Below, in pieces: positions 13,484 to 26,302 of a DNA stretch of 64,000 bases (the stretch's first letter is position 1; each line of letters opens with the position of its first letter). The position numbers and the translations under genes are program-made. Source of the DNA: Byssothecium circinans. Lineage: Eukaryota > Ascomycota > Dothideomycetes > Pleosporales > Massarinaceae. A model generated the notes under the pieces. It did not search any database, was not told the origin of the DNA, and saw only the letters and a program-made list of their open reading frames with translations. Location: NCBI GenBank assembly GCA_010015675.1, contig ML976981.1, positions 287,071 to 351,070 of the forward strand, given 5' to 3'.

Positions 13484-16400
13484 TCAATCACCACTCCCCC
13501 ATCTCCCCGACCCACCCCTCGAGGGATGCAACCCCCCTAACCCCCCACTACCCCGCATACCCGCTAGTCCACTATCTCCAAAGCCACCCGCCGGACTCCC
13601 AAACCCGCCCGCAGCCCCACCACCAGCTCCAGCATTCCCTCCCCCGAGGCCCAGACCCAGACCCAGACCACTTCCCCCGGCCCCAGCACCAGCGCTACCA
13701 CCGCCGAGGAGTTTCGAAATCTGCTCCACTGCCGTTTTCGCCCGCTCTCTAACGTCCAAATCGGGATCCCGGGTGAGTATCCTGGCATTTTCTTCAAAGC
13801 CCATGTTTCGTAGTATGCTAGCGCGTTCACGGGCAGGCGCGTCGTCGCTTTGGTCATCGACCCAGATGAGGTTGTTCATTAGCCAGACGATAGGGGCGCG
13901 GACATCGCGGTGTGGGTGGGAGAAGAGGGGGAGGATATGCGACATGAGCGCGGTCTGGGCCAGGATTTGTGAGCGGTGGGAGGGACGGCCGTTGGCGAGG
14001 TGTACGAGGACGTAAAGGGCTGCCTTGAGGATTTCGTAGGGATTATAGCAGGTTGTTGGAAAGGGTGTTTGGTGCTGCGATGGATTTGTGTGGGGTGTTG
14101 AAGGGAAGGAAAGGCGGGATTGGGGCCAATATGTTGGTCCTCCGCCGGTCGTGGTGGGGTTTGGTGTGTTTGTTGACGGAGATGCGGTGGATGTAGAGAG
14201 CGGGGCTTTGGGTCGGATTTTGGAATCGATGAGTTCGAAGAAAGCGCTGTGGCCGAAGGATTTGAGGATTTGGTCGACCATTTCGCCAGACGATTTCTCG
14301 CCTGTGATGTAATTGCGTAGGAAGTCGAGGGCTTGTTCCTGAATGCGGATGTCGTCACGCTCGCTGTTCAACCGAGCATCTTGTTCGTCGTTGCGTACTT
14401 GTTGGAGACGGTCACGGATATTGGTCGCGCTGGTGTAGCGGGAGCCTGGTTGTTGATGTCGACGTAGCGATGGTATGCTATTAGTCATGGTATCTTCGTC
14501 TTCGGAGGAGGATGGATCTTCGTCGACGTCCATATGTGGATCATCTGCGGCGTTGAGGATATCGACTCGTTCACCAGCAGCATTCGATGTGCCCATGCTT
14601 AGCGGTGCGGAAGACGTTGGCCTCGAAGTCTCGCCGTTGAGAACCTGCATAAGCCACCCCACACCTAATTCTTCTAAACACTGATGCCTCATGCTCGGAG
14701 AAAGTCCCAAGCAAAGATGCTTCAAAGCCCAGAGACTACCGAAACGGAGATCAAAGTTCGCAGAGCGGCAGTGCTCACAGAGTGTTCTTAGAGCGCCGGC
14801 CTCGATAATGCCCTTGTTCGACGTTAGTATCGCATGGATCAATGGTGGATTCCAAGAGACTTACAGTACGCATAGGCGACACGTCCAAAACCAGATTCGT
14901 GATGACCTCCGTAGCAGCAATCTGCACCTTGACATTCGGATGTGTCAGAAGACCGAAAACCGGCCGAGCGACGCCGTGATCGATCAAGCTAGTCCTGAGA
15001 ATACTAACCGACCTCGACAGAGATCTAATCAGTGTACATGCGGCAATGATGACAGCATCCGGATTGCCATCTTTCACTGTCGTTGAACCTGTCTGCGTTG
15101 AGGTAGAGTCACCTGCGTTGGCTTGGTATGGTACGAGTGAATCGATGACGAGACTTAATGTGCCCATTTCGATGATCGTTTTCCTCAATTCATCCTGAGT
15201 GTCCGCAAGGGCTGCCAAGGCTAGTTGAACACTCTCACGATATCTAAATGCATGCAGTACATCGGCACTGAGTCCCGGATGGCCCAATATCGACGAAGCA
15301 GGATCGATCGTTGGATCCATGACAGGCGGAGCTGAGTTTTTCGGCTGCCAAAGAGGTTTTGAAGAAATTGCCACAGGATCGAAAGACTTCTTGAAGATCT
15401 GATGGAGCTTGGGCAGGATTCGAGCATCGTTTGCGGCATTCTGCAGCGCCTTGTTACCGACGGCCAGTTCCGCAAGGACAAGAGGAGATCGTTCGAGGAT
15501 CAGCCGTATCTCTTCTTTCTCCGCTGGACCAACAGCGTTCATTCTTTTCGCGTATTCGGAGGTTGGATTCGCCTCCACAATCATCTTGACGACGAGTGGA
15601 ATTATCAAGTACGAAAAGTGTCTTTCGCGTGTCGTCCTAGAAGGATCGTTGAACTGCCACCGTTCGCCAAACTTCTTCAGTAACGATAATAGCCAGCACG
15701 CAGCCAAGCGTTCTCTACCCTCTCCTCTTCTTGCGATAAACATGAGCCATGTGAACAGTGGGGTCTCAGACTCATCCGTGACCACATTCCGGCTGGACGA
15801 CTGTTGTATAGACTCCATGCTAGGCAGCCTTGTGTAGCTTTCATTCGCCTGAAGTGGTGGCCAAGATTTGGTATAAGGATCGTTCTTGCTTTGTAGTGTT
15901 TGTAACCTCGGTATCAGTTTGATCCAATGTGACTGTGATGAATTCGAAGTTCCATCCCAACTGTTCGATGTGCCAGCCTTCGGCCACCCGAACAGGTTCT
16001 GGACTGGTTGCGAGCAGAGAAACCGTGCGGTATTATAATACGAGTCCTTAATAATGGCCGAGATAGCGTCAAGAATATCCGGCAAATACATCGTTGGCAA
16101 CGCCTCCTGGGTCGAATCCTGCCGTCTTGACGGATCATCCGCCGCTGCAATCGCCGTCATCTTCGTCGCAAGCAGCTCCAATATACCAGCTTCCAGCAGC
16201 AACTTCCTTTGCCCTTCCTCGTGACATGTCTTGATAATCAACTGTGTCGTAGAGGCTATCTGCTGATACACAGCCCGTGACCTGGACGTCTGGTCCAATA
16301 TCTCAGCCAGGCTCTCAATCACGGGCTTTGTGTATATTTTCTGCGTAACGGTATGCGAGAGCGTCGCATTCGAGTCCCACCACGGCTTCTCCTGTGCCAC

Positions 16401-16957
16401 AGCATCGACGATCTGGTTCAGCGTGCGGAGGGTAGTAACGACGAGTTTCGACGGGGTTTCAGCGGGTGAAAGAGCTTCGAGGAGCGGAGGGAGGATATCG
16501 CCGGCGAGCAATGGTGTGATGAACGCTGGTCCACCTACATTTGTCACACATCAGCCTTTTTGTTCCCCAAGTCACCAATCCAATCATTCCCCCACTTCAC
16601 ACAACCACCTCGATCGGCATCATAACCCCAAAACGTACCGTTTGCCAAACTTCCCACCACAAGCGTAGCCTGAAACCTCAGTTCCTCTTCTGCACCCCAT
16701 TCACCATCTTGCGCCGTCCCTGCCACTCCGCCGCGCCCATTCGTAGCACCTCCTCTCCGTCTCTTACCCCCCTTCCTTGTTTCTCCTCTTAATAGTCGTG
16801 CAAGCGGTTTCACCACTCCATGTACGACTGCGAGCTCTTTCCTCTGCTCATGTCCTACAATTTCATTCTTTAAGTTACGGAGCGCATTCACCTGGGCTTC
16901 GGGTGTGCTTGGATTCGAGAGTTCGATAAGCGCGGGAGGAATTGTAGAGCGGCCCAT
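13484..16957 (-). CDS. VID28: Armadillo-repeat protein, Vid28/Gid5-like subunit of the GID ubiquitin ligase
   Basis: Exons 16957-16639, 16534-14865, 14812-13484; introns 104 and 52 nt; 1105 residues. Armadillo-type helical repeats run through most of the chain (for example the LRTLCEHCRSANFDLRFGSL block and the region around LTHPNVKVQIAATEVITNLV). The N-terminus IPPALIELSNPSTPEAQVNA is of the Vid28/ARMC8 type. In yeast this subunit scaffolds the GID/CTLH E3 ligase that marks gluconeogenic enzymes for degradation when glucose returns. The C-terminus ends in a Gly/Ala/Leu-rich low-complexity tail of about 75 residues that looks lineage-specific. The ATG at 16957 was chosen because the conserved region begins there; the frame is open upstream but Arg/Pro-rich and unlike the family. 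Assignment rests on overall pattern, so another ARM-repeat family remains possible. Confidence 0.8.
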
Positions 16958-17883
16958 AGCGAGGGGACGAAATAGGTGGTCGAGGGCGTGAGGTGTGCTG
17001 CGTGCTCCGAAGGCTGAGCGCGCTTTGTTGGGTGTCCGCTGAACCCTATGCGTGGCCGCGTTTGTGGCTCTGATTGTAAAGATGAAAGGCGGCAAGCGGC
17101 GTATGGGTCTCTCAGAAGTAAAAGTACGAATACTCAAGGCCACCAGAGAGGCGGCTATAAAGAATAGTTCGAGAACGCCGTTATAGATTGAGCGCAGGCC
17201 GGCGGGGATCTTAGAACTCTGCGGCAATACGCAATTTATATGATTGCTGTCTTCGACGACGATAGTAGTGGAAGCACTGTCGAGTCCGGAACTCTGGAAC
17301 TTGCTCTATCACAAAATCGAAGGCGAAAGTCGTACAGTGTGGCTTGCACTTCTTAAAGCGCGCGCAAGACACTTGCTGCATGCTGCCGTGAGACTTGACG
17401 TTTGCCAAGCACAAACGCCGCGGCAGTGTCACGTGAAGTTCCGACCGCCCGCTGGCACGGGTCACTTATGAATATGGCTGAATTCCCTCCAACACGCTGA
17501 AGACAAGCCCATCAGACTTAGATTTCGACATCGTACAAGCGTAATTCATGACTACATAACCATTAACCCATTAACTATCATAACCTTTCATCCATAGAAG
17601 CCGTATGATACAGCCGGGAGACCAACCCCACCCGACCATAATCCACCAGATACGGAGGGATACGGAAGCATGAATGCACCAGGGCGTCCTCTCCCAAGTG
17701 AGAGATCCACACACTTGCAACCGTATCCGAGATCTGGCATGCGGAACAAAGGAAATATGGGTGTCGACGTAAAGTTCTCAGTCAAAAGTTTTCAAGCCTT
17801 CAGACTTACTACTGTAAACGCCCTGACAGCCCCGAAGATGCATGCAAATATCTTCCTCTCCTCCGACTCTTAATCCTCCCCAT
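16958..17883. other. Intergenic, promoter of the Vid28-like gene
   Basis: 926 bases between the start of the Vid28-like gene and the 3' end of the next minus-strand gene. Only short ORFs of no recognisable type; no repeat noticed. Confidence 0.5.
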
Positions 17884-20348
17884 TCACACGAAAACACCCT
17901 CATCCTTCTCCGTCTCCTTCCCGCCCTCCGTGAAGATGACGACCGAGACACACGCCGCATACGCCTCTCGAATCGCACAAGCCATACACGTCTCCTTGAT
18001 ATTCGCCACGATAGCACTATGCCCATGATGCGCACACCAAGCCCTCGCAAAGACCTCATTGTCGCTGACGCCAAGCGCTTCGATGGCGAGGACCTTGTTG
18101 ACCTGCGTGTGAGCCGGCTTACCTATGGTCGTGAGGGCGAGGGATTTCTTGGAGGGTGAAGAACGAGAAGATGAAGGGCGGGAGGTACGGCCGGATTGGC
18201 GACCCCAGTCTTTGATGTCAGCGAGGCCCTCGTCGATTTTGATTGCCTGGTAATTGAAGTCGTAGAACAGCACTATAAACCATCAGCTGGAATTTACTGA
18301 TCATTGGCCGGGTTGACCTACCATGTGGACCTTGATGGCAAGGGAACGCGTTGACGAAATCGACATCGTATTTGAGTTTCATTGGCCAGGTCGCACCGCC
18401 GCATGCAAAGTTGATCGCTGCATCGAACACGAGCGGCGCACCCGAAGCCTGTCTCGCAGACCCAGGCTGCTCCTTCGCTGGCGAAAAACGAAGCTTCTCA
18501 ATTCTGACTAGATCCGTCACGTCTTCCGTGTCTGGCAATGGGACCTCGTAGTCGCCCGCTGGGTAGCTCGTCTCTTCTGGGCCAAGTGGACTTGTCCGGA
18601 CGTCTATCGTCTCGACATCTTGGGGCGTGAGCTTGGGGTCTGCAGACTCATTTTGCTTGATGCGGACGCACTCTGTTCGCTTGAGATCGGGGGTGTAGAT
18701 GCAGGGTCCAATCCAGCCTGCGATCTGTTTGACTCCGCGTGCAGCTCCGAGGACCTTGCCGACTATGCACTGAGCAGACCAGTATGTGTTGGCGCGATAC
18801 TGAAATCCGGAGGCCACATGCATATGCGTCAAGTACTTGAGCGCATCGCCCGTATCTCGATCACAATCTATTAAGCTGTTCATGATGAGCCAAGGTAATG
18901 TCCGTCCGGGGAGGATGATGCCAGAGAACCACGACATTGCATCCGCTGAGCGATCTTCAAGTGGCTTCTCCTTCATGTCCTTCTCTTCTAGGACATAGTC
19001 GATCTCATCCATGTTCGGCCATTTGAGTGTCGCAGCAAACACCCGCAGTGCCTCTTTCTGCCGCTTCTTGCTCTTCAGGTCAAAACTGAACGTGCTCTGA
19101 TTATGTGACGTCCGCGACTTCGTGATCTCCATGTTCTCTAGCCACCGCTGTGCAACCGCCAGGTCCCAGGCTATCATGGGAGGTAGCTGTAATATCAATT
19201 TACGCTTAGCCTTGTCGGTATGCTTCTCAGACTGAATGCGAAGATAAAGCTCTGCCGAAAGCAATAATTGGTGAAAGAACTCCTGCTTTTTATGCTGATC
19301 GGGCGAATCGAAGAACTTGGCCACGACTTGGTTCTTTGGGACTGAGAAATCTATCCATGAAGAGCTCGACAAAACAGTAATGAGATCGGCCATCTGTTCC
19401 TCCATGCCGTAGTGCGGATGATCGCTGTAACGCTCCGGGTCTTCAATCAACGTGCTATATAGGTACCGGTACATCTCCTCGGGGTCCTAACACACCAAAG
19501 TTAGGGAACATTGTTCCAAGTGCACCAAGGACAGGTCAGGGACTGACATCTTCTTCCAGGCCATTCTCCAATTGCTGTAACCGGTCCAATATCTGAAGGA
19601 ACTTCAATTTCCGCGGCCTGACGTCGCCAACAAATTTCGTTGGAGGTAGAGGGCTTCCGGATTTGCTAACCCAATAGTTCAACGTGGTCGTGCCCGCACT
19701 CTTCCCGTACGCATACGCCATGCACGGCTGCTCCAAGGATAGCCATGGGAATTGGCTGTCTGCGTTCCCTGTCATGTTGAGAGACATGTCCCGGTAGGCA
19801 GGCTGAGTGAACGCAGCCCGGTCTGTCCTGGTCTGGTGCTCGCTATCCATAACGGCGTAGAAACGGTCATATCCTGACGGCGCATTCGGTATCTCATCCC
19901 AATATCCCTTGAACGTAGAAGCCCCCGCGCAGATCAAATCGTCCGCCTCCTTCGGGCTCAGCGCATCGTCGGACCTGCATCCACTCGGTGGCCACCTTCT
20001 CGAGCGGCGGAATTCCTCCAACGGCGTGGGATGCGAGTAGGACTCGGCTCGTCGCGGCGGGGCGTACTGGCGGTACGGCAACATGACGCTCTCTCCACCA
20101 CTGCTCGACGGCCGGACGGCGTGCGGTTGTGAGCCATGGCGAGCGACTCTTGAGCGTGTTACAACGGGACTGGTGCGTGTCTTGGGTATCCGGTCCAGCT
20201 GCAGTTGCCCCAGACTGTCTGTCACGGCAGCAGCCTGCTCGGGAAAAGCGTAGGGAAGCGGCGCGATCGGTGCTTCTGGCAGAACCCAGTCCGAATCGTA
20301 CTGTCTCTGTCTCTTGCTGTGTTCCCAAGGGCCTATTTCAGAATGCAT
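17884..20348 (-). CDS. Conserved-looking fungal protein of unknown function
   Basis: Exons 20348-19548, 19486-18322, 18272-17884; introns 61 and 49 nt; 784 residues in frame to TGA. I do not recognise a named domain. The N-terminal about 150 residues are Pro/Arg/Ser-rich and probably disordered. The central part is soluble, mixed alpha/beta and rich in Trp and aromatic residues (for example MSWFSGIILPGRTLPWLIMN). A short Cys-containing C-terminus (IKETCMACAIREAYAACVS) follows a Ser-rich linker. No signal peptide or membrane helix is evident. The three exons join phase-perfectly, which with the even composition supports a real gene. The ATG at 20348 is the first in frame. It is followed, on the same strand, by the Vid28-like gene, with no evidence of functional linkage. 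Confidence 0.75.
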
Positions 20349-21466
20349 CACGGTGGCGGGGACTCCTGTTGACGATCATATATGTTAGCATGCGAGCGCG
20401 CCGTGGGTGAGAGAAGGCCAGCTGGAATGAAGCGGCAGCAACAATGACTATGAGGACAGTCGTGAGCGCTCGTGATGGCTACGAATCGGGTACAGAGGAG
20501 ACACAGCGCGAACTCGACTCACTATCATGATAGTTCGGATGTTGCGCTATTGCCGCCGCCGTGCTGAGACGTGTAGGATCGGAAGACGCGTTTGCCGTTC
20601 GATGTCGGAAGACTACGTTTGCCCAGACGACGGCACACGACCCGACAACCTCTAGTTTCGTAAGGAGAGTGGGGGTGGGAATTGAGGGGACATGGAGGAC
20701 TCAATTGCCCAGGTGCGGTTTCGATGGACACGCGCCTATCACGTGCCTACATGCCTAGTCATCCGATGGTACATGGACATGGTTCGGTTGGCGCGTCCAA
20801 GCGGCGCTGTCGACGGTTGCATGCGCATCTTCACGGCGTCTACTACATACAGCAGGGCTCTGTCGAGGGGCATGTAGAGACTGGAACCCCGTCGCGCCAG
20901 TACAGTGGAAGCAACAGATGCAAGCATGAGCGGGTAGGGCTTTAGTTGATGTGTTGGCAGCTACCCATGTCGAAGTCAAGGATGAAGCACGTCAAATGCC
21001 AGAGACTCAAAGAGTGAGGCTAGCGCTCCACTTCCTACCACTGTTCTATAGGGGGAATATTCCATTTCAGCTGCTGTTTTATCAGATCCTGTCCAAGGTG
21101 TGAGGCCTCCTGCAGGATGAGGTGAATAGCAAGCTTCCACGTGAACCAACCGCTAAGTTACACGCAGATGGTGCATGCAAGATTGTTTGAGGTTTTGATA
21201 TACGTACTTCATAACCCCGTATCAGAACAGTACTAATGTCACTTTCTCTTTGGACGACGGCTCCAAAGCCAGCAGTAGCGATGTTGCATAAAGCTCGTTG
21301 CCAAAAGCTCGGCAGAGCTTTACATACTACATGTATATCGCGTCAATGGTCACCTGCTTTTCGCCCTAGATGCCGACATCTGGATATTTGCGGCCACGCA
21401 AGAGCGAAATCAAGACTGTAGTAGGGGGAATCGTAGCTATTTCTATTTCTAGGACGTCCAATAATG
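20349..21466. other. Intergenic, no gene seen
   Basis: 1.1 kb between the unknown gene's start and the cyclin gene's 3' end. Short overlapping ORFs on both strands at 20560-20980 are mutually shadowing and show no family features. No repeats recognised. Confidence 0.5.
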
Positions 21467-22829
21467 CTACCGATCCTTCACTTCGCAGGTATCTGCGCTC
21501 GGCGCTGAGCTCACCACTTCCGCTATTATAGGTATCCTCGCCCTCGTCTGCTCCGACTCCTTCTCCTTCTCCAAGACATAACCCTCGCCTCGATCTACCA
21601 GCCCCTTGTAGTAATCCACCAGCGTCTCCGGTTTCGGGACGATCCGCCACTCCAACCGCTTCAGGAACTCTACTTCCAATAACGCCAATTCCCGTAAACT
21701 CACGCCTCCGACTTTGGCGTAGAGGCTGTTGGTCCAGAAGCTGTCGCTCAGACCTTTGGCTGCTACTGTGGCGGCTGTGATGAGGAAGCGGTGCACCGTC
21801 AGACTGCTGATGGTGAAAGCAGGGTACATGGTGCATAGCTTGTCGACGTAGAAGACCATTGATAGGAGGATGGGTGGGGATAGTGTTGCGTGCACGATGA
21901 GCCGGAAGAGGTAATCTTTTACAGATATTGCGGGCGGTGCTCTGTTGGATAGTCAACATCTTTCTTCAAGAAGGTCTTGATGTAGGTATGTACCTAGAGT
22001 GGAAACGCGTGAGCTGCCCGTCACGCAGCGGCATCTCGTCGTTCAGGTGCACCAGCTCCATCAGCATGTCTGATACCAGCACACCCAGATCCTTCATGTC
22101 GCACGTTTCATATTGCAGCGGCATGACCTTTACGTTCTCGAGCGATCGCGGCCTAAAACACAGCAAGTCAGCAAAGCCAATCTAGAGATAGAGTCTTGTG
22201 GGGACAGCCTGGCAACGTTTCCTGTCGGTCCTATTCCACTTTTTCACACACCAAGCCACATAGACCTGAAGAACATACCTCTTCGACGGCGATGCCTGCT
22301 CTGTAGGAACCACATTGGATACGCTCTGTCGTGGTCTCTGCCGCTGATCCTCTCCTTGAGACTCCCTCGACGTCCTCCTAATGTGTTGGGTATGTTGGGC
22401 ATGTCGCACGATCGGCTGCGGGTCAATCCGCACATCGGGCTCTGGAGGCTCCGTGACGACAGCTTCTGCAGAGGTTTCCCCCTGCAGCGTTTGCGCAGTG
22501 GACGGTGGTGGTCGGGAGGCTGAGGCTGTATTTGCGCTTTCGCTCTCGGTGTGCGGGGGTCGGTACGTGGGAGGATAGCCGGGCGGGGTGTACTGGGTGC
22601 CCGAATCGGCGTACTCGTGCTCTCTTCTCTTCGGCGGCGGCGGCGATTGCGCAAAGGACGCCAACGGTGAAGCGGCGGGCTGTGAAATGGCAGAGTATGA
22701 ATCTTTGCGCCGCGAGCTCACCGTGAATCTCGGAGAGCGCGAGGCATTGTAAGAAGGCCGGGCGTGACTGTGGAATGTGGCCGAGGGCGACGGCGGTGCT
22801 GAGATTTTCGGCGACGAAGAGGTGAGCAT
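21467..22829 (-). CDS. Pho80-type (PCL) cyclin
   Basis: Exons 22829-22279, 22152-21994, 21941-21467; introns 126 and 52 nt; 394 residues. Cyclin partner of a Pho85-type cyclin-dependent kinase, a family controlling phosphate response, glycogen metabolism and growth in yeast. The first about 180 residues are Ser/Pro/Gln-rich and likely disordered, with many possible SP/TP phosphorylation sites. The cyclin box follows: DMLMELVHLND, then VKDYLFRLIVHATLSPPILL, the YPAFTISSLTVHRFLITAAT block, DSFWTNSLYAKVGGVSLREL and LEVEFLKRLEWRIV, which are hallmark Pho80/Pcl motifs. The tail after about residue 360 is acidic and variable. Which yeast Pcl (Pcl6/7, Pho80 or other) it matches cannot be settled by eye. 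Confidence 0.9.
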
Positions 22830-23607
22830 GCCTCGTTCCGTGACGGTAGTAGCTTTGACAGTGAGGTTCTGCGGGTTTTAAGGTTGGTTAGGATGTGCCC
22901 AGCCGCTGTTGGTCATGTCGACGTGAAGGAAGAGGCTCATCAAATGCAGGAAAGCAGCGAAGCGGCAAAGGGCGACAAAAAAGCAATCGAGCCTGTGGCC
23001 GTTGGAGAGGCTAGGAATGAAAGCACCTGCTCTCCCTCTTGCGCGACAAAAGCACGTTGTATTCTTGCAACAAGTGCACGTTGTCGGCTTGCAAAGATGA
23101 TTGGAGAATCAGCTGAAAGGCCAGGCCCAGGGTACCGACAGGATGAGCACTCTCGCCTTCGACGACCTGCACCGACCGTTGATGGCCGGAACATGTATTC
23201 CAGTGTGCTCGGCGCCAATTACTCATACAGTTGCATCTGCTTGGAGTGTCCGATTGCGATGTAGGGATTCGGGGAACTGCTAATTCGCTCCATATCAGCC
23301 CTATCAATCGGGGTCCATTGCCGAACCATTCACGTGGGTTACACAAGATCATCTACTTGAAAAATGGGTGAACACAAGACACAATCATCAGCTACTTCTC
23401 TAGACACACCAAGGAAAAGCCTTTGTAGCTACCCGAAAATTAGTGGAGCACGACCAAAGTACCGGCATTTCCTCAAATTTGACAACACCGTTTCTGTGCA
23501 TCAGATTACATAAATACATAAAATATGGCCCGGGAGCGAACGCCGGCGGGAAAAGAGAGATACATGGTATACCGCAGAACAAAAACAGAAATGCCATTTT
23601 CTCCCCC
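22830..23607. other. Intergenic, no gene seen
   Basis: 778 bases between the cyclin start and the 3' end of the cupredoxin gene. It should contain the cyclin promoter. Short ORFs around 22884-23264 show no family features. Confidence 0.5.
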
Positions 23608-24886
23608 TCATTTACTCGCCTTTGTGGCCGGAGCTTCCAGTTCCGCGGCAAAGCTCTGCTGCTGCGGTGGCGGCGAAGCAAGTTCAACAACAGGCACAGC
23701 TTGATATCCATGTTTGGCCTCGCCCATCCTGTTCTCAAAGTTAGCAACTTATTCCGTCAATCTCCTTCCCTTGCCTCCAAAGAAAAACTTGTAAAAATCA
23801 AGATGACTTACTGAGGCGATGCCATCGACATATGCGGGCTTGACCACCCATTAGGGTGTTGATCCTGATGCTGCCCACCATATTCCGCCTGCTGTAAATT
23901 CGGGCTATACGGACTTCCCTCCGTAAATCCCGGCGATCCTGGATACTGCGACCCGCCGTACTGACTCCCTCCGTATGGATCTGGGGTCTTTGGCACCGTA
24001 GCGTCTTTCCGTTTTATCATTTCTTTCAAACTCTTCGTCCTTCCGACGTAGAAAAACAGTGCTGCGCAGAGGACTAGGAAAGCTACGGCTCCAACGACGA
24101 TTCCTGCGATGACGCCGCCGCTGAGACCGTGGTGCGTGTTTGGGGTGGAATTGGAGGAGGTGCCGGTGCTGGTAGCGGAAGGGGCATTAGGGAGGGAGGA
24201 GGACGCTTCTTGAGGGATCGGGTCGCCAGGCTTTACTGAGAAGGACGATTTTCCTGCCGCTCTTATTTGGGCATCGAGGGTTTGTGTGGTGTTTGGATTT
24301 ATGACGCCGACCATTTCATGATCTGAGGTGTGCGCGCCATGTCAGTACATCTCTCACATGCATTTGTTCAAACAATTGGCATGACTAACCGATACATGAT
24401 CCTGGCGCCGCGCAGTAGAAGAAGATGGGTTCTGAAGAGTTGATTTTGAGGTTAAAATGTGTGAGCTGCAGAAATTGTCAGTGTCAGAAGTGCCACAATG
24501 CGAGGGAGTTGCGAGTAGGGGAAGGAAAAGAGAAAACTCACATCATTAACAGTCTTTACCCACTGCGTATCACTCCAGAACCCCGTCTTGTTCTTCCCGG
24601 TATACTCGTACGGAACACACGGACTCCCAAACTCTGCCCTCGCAACGCTATGATCGGGCGGGTAGAATTCAAAGTGAACGGTATCCCCGACGTTGACTCC
24701 CTTTAGTTCCTGCGGTTCGTACTTGAAGCCTCCTGATCCGACTTTCACTGTGTGGGTCTGCTGCGCCGTGCTACTTGAAGAGGAGGAGGATGGTGATGGC
24801 GTGCCGGTTGGTGAAGGTGTTGAGGAGGCTCTGGTACTGGGCGACGATGACCCTGGGGTGGTGTATGTGGGTGTAGACGTCGACAT
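23608..24886 (-). CDS. Ser-rich cupredoxin-domain protein with one transmembrane helix
   Basis: Exons 24886-24542, 24465-24390, 24322-23812, 23728-23608; 350 residues. Layout: Ser/Thr/Pro-rich N-terminus (1-45); cupredoxin-like fold (about 46-165) with HTVKVGSGGFKYEPQEL, GDTVHFEFYPPDHSVARAEF and a FFYCAAPGSCIDHEM block carrying the His/Cys typical of blue-copper ligands; Ser/Thr linker; one transmembrane helix (GVIAGIVVGAVAFLVLCAAL); then a basic stop-transfer and a cytoplasmic tail with YGGSQ/YGGSQ/YPGSPG repeats. Similar proteins are known as fungal extracellular serine-rich cupredoxin proteins, function unclear. The last exon was added because the apparent stop sits inside a perfect donor (CA|GTAAGT) and a phase-matched Ala/Pro/Gln-rich exon follows. 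No signal peptide is seen after the only ATG; an upstream leader exon may be missing. Confidence 0.8.
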
Positions 24887-26134
24887 TATGGATGGGAATC
24901 TGAAGAACGAAGTTGTGTGAGATGCGGCGGACTGAAAGATCGAAAGCGATCTTGTGGTATAGTATTCGTAGCTCCGAGGACCCGGTCTATCGTGTGGCAC
25001 AACCCTCCAATTCCTCGTCAAGCTATCCGATCCAGATATTCCCAATTAGTTCCTATCCTATTCGAAACAAAGACGCAATTCAAGACGTTTGGTTCAAAGA
25101 GAGCTGTGAGGGACCGGACGCAAAAAGCTCTCGAAAACGCAGAATGATGGAAAAGGAATCGATCGCATCGGAATCGAGGGGAGCCAAAAACCGCGGCAAG
25201 CCACCTAATAATACCTCGTTGCATGCACAATCCACATCCGGACACTGTACCCAACTCTTTCCCCCCGAGTCCACCAATCGTGCCTCTCGCCTCGGCAGTC
25301 CTTCATTCCCATTGGCACTAGATGTGCCAATGCATCAGCAACAGCCTTCCACCTTCCAGCCCAGCCTCAGGCACCTCATCCATGGGAAATGTCTAACGCT
25401 TGCCACGAAAGAAGTAAGACGTTCGCCCGTGCTGTCAGCCTTCCAAGCTCGCGTGCCAGTGGAATGGTCTCGCTTCCAGCTCTGCCACGGTTCTTGGCAC
25501 TCACGCACCTACTGCATGTGGGTTGCACTGCTTAGTCTTACTGTGTGGCGGACTTTAAATAGCGGACAAGGGGAGTGGGTTGCTGGGTTGCTGGGGTTGC
25601 TAGATAGAGTGATTGGTTATTTGGTGGATCATCGTTGAGGAGATGGAGGGCCTCGTATTGCTTATCTACTCTCGTGCGGGTGCGCCGCGACGTTGATGCT
25701 TCAACGGTCCCACCTTCTCCTCAACTATTCATCAAGACTCTCCTCGTCCCATCGTCCCGCCGTCCCTCCACTACACAAACTATATCGGCTCCGCCGATCG
25801 AGCGCTATAGATCTATTGCAAGCTGCGCGCGGTGCGCCTTTCAGCTCCTCACAATTCCATGGGTCACCACTAGCGCGCTGCAAAAAAGGGACTAGACTCT
25901 TGACCACCTCAGCCGTACCATGCACACGCTCACCTCAGCATCGGGCATCCCAAAGGCTGGCATAAAGTTACACTGTTTGGCTATGACCTGTGCGATTCAT
26001 GGAACAAACTCCGTAGAAAAGTCGCGGGTTCCCCACCCCGAAATAGGTGGTAGATAGGTATAAAAAGAAAGGATTTTCCGTCCAGAAAATATGCCGAGCG
26101 TTCGAGAACCAGTGGAGTTCCGCAACCGGGCGTA
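24887..26134. other. Intergenic, no gene supported
   Basis: 1.25 kb between the cupredoxin gene start and the transposon. A 241-codon plus-strand open stretch at 24913-25638 overlaps the likely promoter and reads as low-information Ser/Arg/Pro-rich sequence; I do not call it a gene. The stretch ends at the TA target duplication of the pogo element. Confidence 0.5.
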
Positions 26135-26218
26135 CTCGCGCCACGCACTACCTCGCTTCGCTCGGTAGTGCTACTAGGCTCAACGCAACCACCACGCTCA
26201 ACGCGCTTTTTGCCAAGC
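26135..26218 (+). repeat. Left terminal inverted repeat of pogo element
   Basis: 84 bp starting CTCGCGCCACGCACTACC, identical to the reverse complement of 27984-28067. It contains an internal palindrome: CACTACC at 26146-26152 pairs with GGTAGTG at 26164-26170 around an 11-nt loop. Confidence 0.95.
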
Positions 26219-26302
26219 GCTGTTGGTTTTTGGTGCGGGCAGCATAGAAAACGCACGGGATTTGGCAATCGCGATAAATTAAGGGTTTTGTAGATGAATA
26301 AT

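Noticed and set aside
24913..25638. 241-codon plus-strand open frame upstream of the cupredoxin gene
   Set aside because: No domain or good composition; lies over the likely promoter. Could be revived by transcript data.
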